In this document: one piece after another, positions 62,527 through 64,000 of the stretch
Numbering within the stretch: the stretch's first letter is position 1
Layout of the letters: each line of letters begins with the position of its first letter
Assembly (NCBI GenBank): GCA_021736135.1
Contig: JAIPGO010000003.1
Location: 27,277-91,276 of the forward strand
Source of the DNA: Candidatus Cloacimonadota bacterium
Lineage (GTDB): Bacteria; Cloacimonadota; Cloacimonadia; Cloacimonadales; TCS61
Length of the DNA stretch: 64,000 nucleotides
Direction of reading: 5' to 3'
The notes under the pieces: model-generated
Told to the model about the DNA's origin: nothing
The model's database searches: none
The model's input: only the letters and a program-made list of their open reading frames with translations
Program-made: the position numbers and the translations under genes

Positions 62527-64000
62527 ATGAAAACCAGCTTAAATATATTTTCTCTTCTGATGGCAGTGCTGCTCTTTTTTGGCTGCAATACGGTTAGAGA
62601 CGAGATCATGGGGCATGATGATATAATTCCGCCTGATTCTATGGGATATGTAAGTGTTACCGGAGCAGGAGTTACCTTAAAATATAAAGTAGAAGATACG
62701 GATCTGCACTGCATTTTAAGTGCAAATACTTCCGGCTGGATCAGTGTGGGCTTCAATCCGACTTCCATGATGCGGGATGCCGATTTTATTATCGGATATG
62801 TGAGCAGTGGAATCGGCTATATGCGTGATGACTGGGGAATTTCCAATACAACCCACGTCTCAGATATAAGCCTGGGTGGTTCAGATAATATTACTTTGAT
62901 ATCGGCTTCCGAAGCCGGCGGAGTTTCCGAACTGGAATTCAAGATCCCTCTAAATTCCGGAGACCAGTATGATCAGGTGATGCAGATCGATCAAACATAT
63001 CCAATAATTTTAGCACGCGGCAACGGTGACAGCTTTGATTCGATGCATGCAGCTACCGGCTATGCCAGTATCACACTTTCAGAAACCGGAGGCGGCGGAA
63101 CCGGTCACACGTCTGCTCTGCCGGATACATCTCTATATCTATCGCTGGAAGCAAGCGGTATGAAGTTTTACTGGCTGGTTGATCCCGATACCATACATTG
63201 CGTGGTTACAGCTCCCACGTCAGGCTGGATAGGCATCGGTTTCGATCCGGAAAACGTGATGCAGGGTGCTAATTTCATCATTGCATACGTTGAAAGTGAC
63301 TCAGTAGGATATTTCCGTGATGACTGGGGAACTTCTCCTTCCATGCATGTTTCGGATGTGAGTAACGGAGGAACGGAAGATCTGTATCATCTGGGCGGGC
63401 TGGAAGCGAACGGGGAATCCATAATTTACTTTTCCATACCTTTAAATAGCGGAGATGCTTTTGATAAAACTCTGCTCTGGGATGAAAGCTATCCCATTAT
63501 ACTCGCTTATGGAGCAGATGACAGTTTTTCTTCTATGCATACTGCTGCCGATTTCTCATCATTTACGGTTGATAACACGACCGGCGGTGGTGGCGGCGGT
63601 GGCGGAAATACCAATGCATTTCCTGATACAACACAATATATTTCTCTGCAGGCAAATGACATGAGGTTCTACTGGCTGGTTGATCTTGATACCATTCACG
63701 TGGTGGTTTCAGCACCCACATCAGGCTGGGTAGGGATCGGCTTTGATCCGGAGAACGTCATGGAAGGTGCCAATTTCATCATCGGATACGTGGAAAGCGA
63801 TTCCATCGGCTATCTGCGGGACGACTGGGGTAACACACCCTCAGTTCATACTGCTGATGTAAATAATGGCGGTACTGAGGATATTTATTTCACAGGAGGT
63901 CTGGAAACAGGAGGTGAAACCTTCATCTACTTTTCCATGCCTTTAAATAGTGGAGATGCTTACGATAAAACGCTGCTCTGGGATGAAAGCTATCCCATAA
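62527..64000 (+). CDS. Multi-DOMON lipoprotein, C-terminus beyond window
   Basis: Absent from the ORF track because it runs off the edge; open for 491 codons. ATG has AGGAGGATTAA upstream and is 9 bases after the barrel gene. Signal with lipobox LLFFGC (Cys near 20). Three DOMON domains follow. Each has the pattern SGWIxxGFxPxxMMxGADFI, then GYxRDDWG, then HxxDxxxGG, then YPIILAxG, separated by Gly-rich linkers (GGGGGGGGN before the third). DOMON domains bind haem or sugar; Met and His positions (DxxxMHxA) are conserved across repeats. Candidate extracytoplasmic haem/electron-transfer protein. Confidence 0.88.
   Translation, partial: MKTSLNIFSLLMAVLLFFGCNTVRDEIMGHDDIIPPDSMGYVSVTGAGVTLKYKVEDTDLHCILSANTSGWISVGFNPTSMMRDADFIIGYVSSGIGYMRDDWGISNTTHVSDISLGGSDNITLISASEAGGVSELEFKIPLNSGDQYDQVMQIDQTYPIILARGNGDSFDSMHAATGYASITLSETGGGGTGHTSALPDTSLYLSLEASGMKFYWLVDPDTIHCVVTAPTSGWIGIGFDPENVMQGANFIIAYVESDSVGYFRDDWGTSPSMHVSDVSNGGTEDLYHLGGLEANGESIIYFSIPLNSGDAFDKTLLWDESYPIILAYGADDSFSSMHTAADFSSFTVDNTTGGGGGGGGNTNAFPDTTQYISLQANDMRFYWLVDLDTIHVVVSAPTSGWVGIGFDPENVMEGANFIIGYVESDSIGYLRDDWGNTPSVHTADVNNGGTEDIYFTGGLETGGETFIYFSMPLNSGDAYDKTLLWDESYPI

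Noticed and set aside
1-64000. tRNA or rRNA genes
   Set aside because: No cloverleaf with a GTTCRANYC-type T-loop and no rRNA-like stretch was recognised by eye; a tRNA scan would be needed to exclude them.

Overview
The window reads as a chromosomal segment of a moderately AT-rich, Gram-negative anaerobe. It has a complete peptidoglycan/division (dcw) cluster with a meso-DAP-type MurE motif, RND efflux, lipoproteins and a DUF5777-type beta-barrel, plus a tungsten/molybdenum aldehyde:ferredoxin oxidoreductase (AOR). The gene set and the many degenerate intergenic repeats fit a Cloacimonadota/FCB-type candidate lineage. That placement is an inference; no rRNA or tRNA gene was seen to settle it.

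Layout. 1-6.8 kb: an edge-truncated hypothetical gene, a DUF697/YcjF-like membrane protein, a block of ~143-bp tandem repeats, and an AOR-MoaD-ThiF/MoeB operon on the minus strand. 7.3-11.5 kb: an RND pump and its membrane-fusion protein. 11.8-12.5 kb: a short QueG-like iron-sulfur protein. 13.1-17.4 kb: a tightly packed operon of deoC, a two-domain ThyX-like protein, a 2-hydroxyacid dehydrogenase and an LhgO-like oxidase. 17.5-22.7 kb: malQ (minus), a PfkB-family kinase, an acyl-CoA synthetase and a BCP peroxiredoxin. 23.2-27.8 kb: one 1515-aa DUF4062/STAND-NTPase/TPR gene lying between two inverted copies of a ~118-bp repeat. 29.1-30.4 kb: umuC with a readable promoter and overlapping palindrome.

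30.7-49.6 kb is one long plus-strand dcw operon: mraZ, rsmH, ftsL-like, ftsI, a murE-murF fusion, mraY, murD, ftsW, murG, murC, murB, ftsQ, ftsA, ftsZ. A double-FKBP isomerase and an orphan MalK-type ABC ATPase follow, then a clear intrinsic terminator. Most junctions overlap or are only a few bases apart. 49.7-52.6 kb (minus): an unknown protein, an M42 aminopeptidase, a cupin and an Nfu protein. 54.0-55.3 kb: a cyclic-2,3-diphosphoglycerate-synthetase-family P-loop protein. 55.5-59.7 kb (minus): a lipoprotein with an Ig-like domain, a three-copy 120-bp repeat, a secreted HExxH protein and a small lipoprotein. 60.1-64.0 kb: a DUF488 protein, then a four-gene envelope operon (two-helix DUF4405-like membrane protein, small exported Ig-like protein, DUF5777-like barrel, multi-DOMON lipoprotein running off the edge).

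The intergenic space is unusually rich in structure: three different long imperfect hairpins (stems of 34-65 bp), one 19-bp perfect hairpin with a second diverged copy, a hairpin-bearing 143-bp tandem repeat, a 120-bp triplicate, and several 7-8-bp micro-arrays placed at or just after the 3' ends of minus-strand genes. Two of these arrays supply the last codons and stop codons of umuC and of the 533-aa lipoprotein. The best candidates for new biology are the repeat-flanked DUF4062-STAND-TPR gene, the DOMON/DUF5777/DUF4405 cluster and the repeat families themselves.
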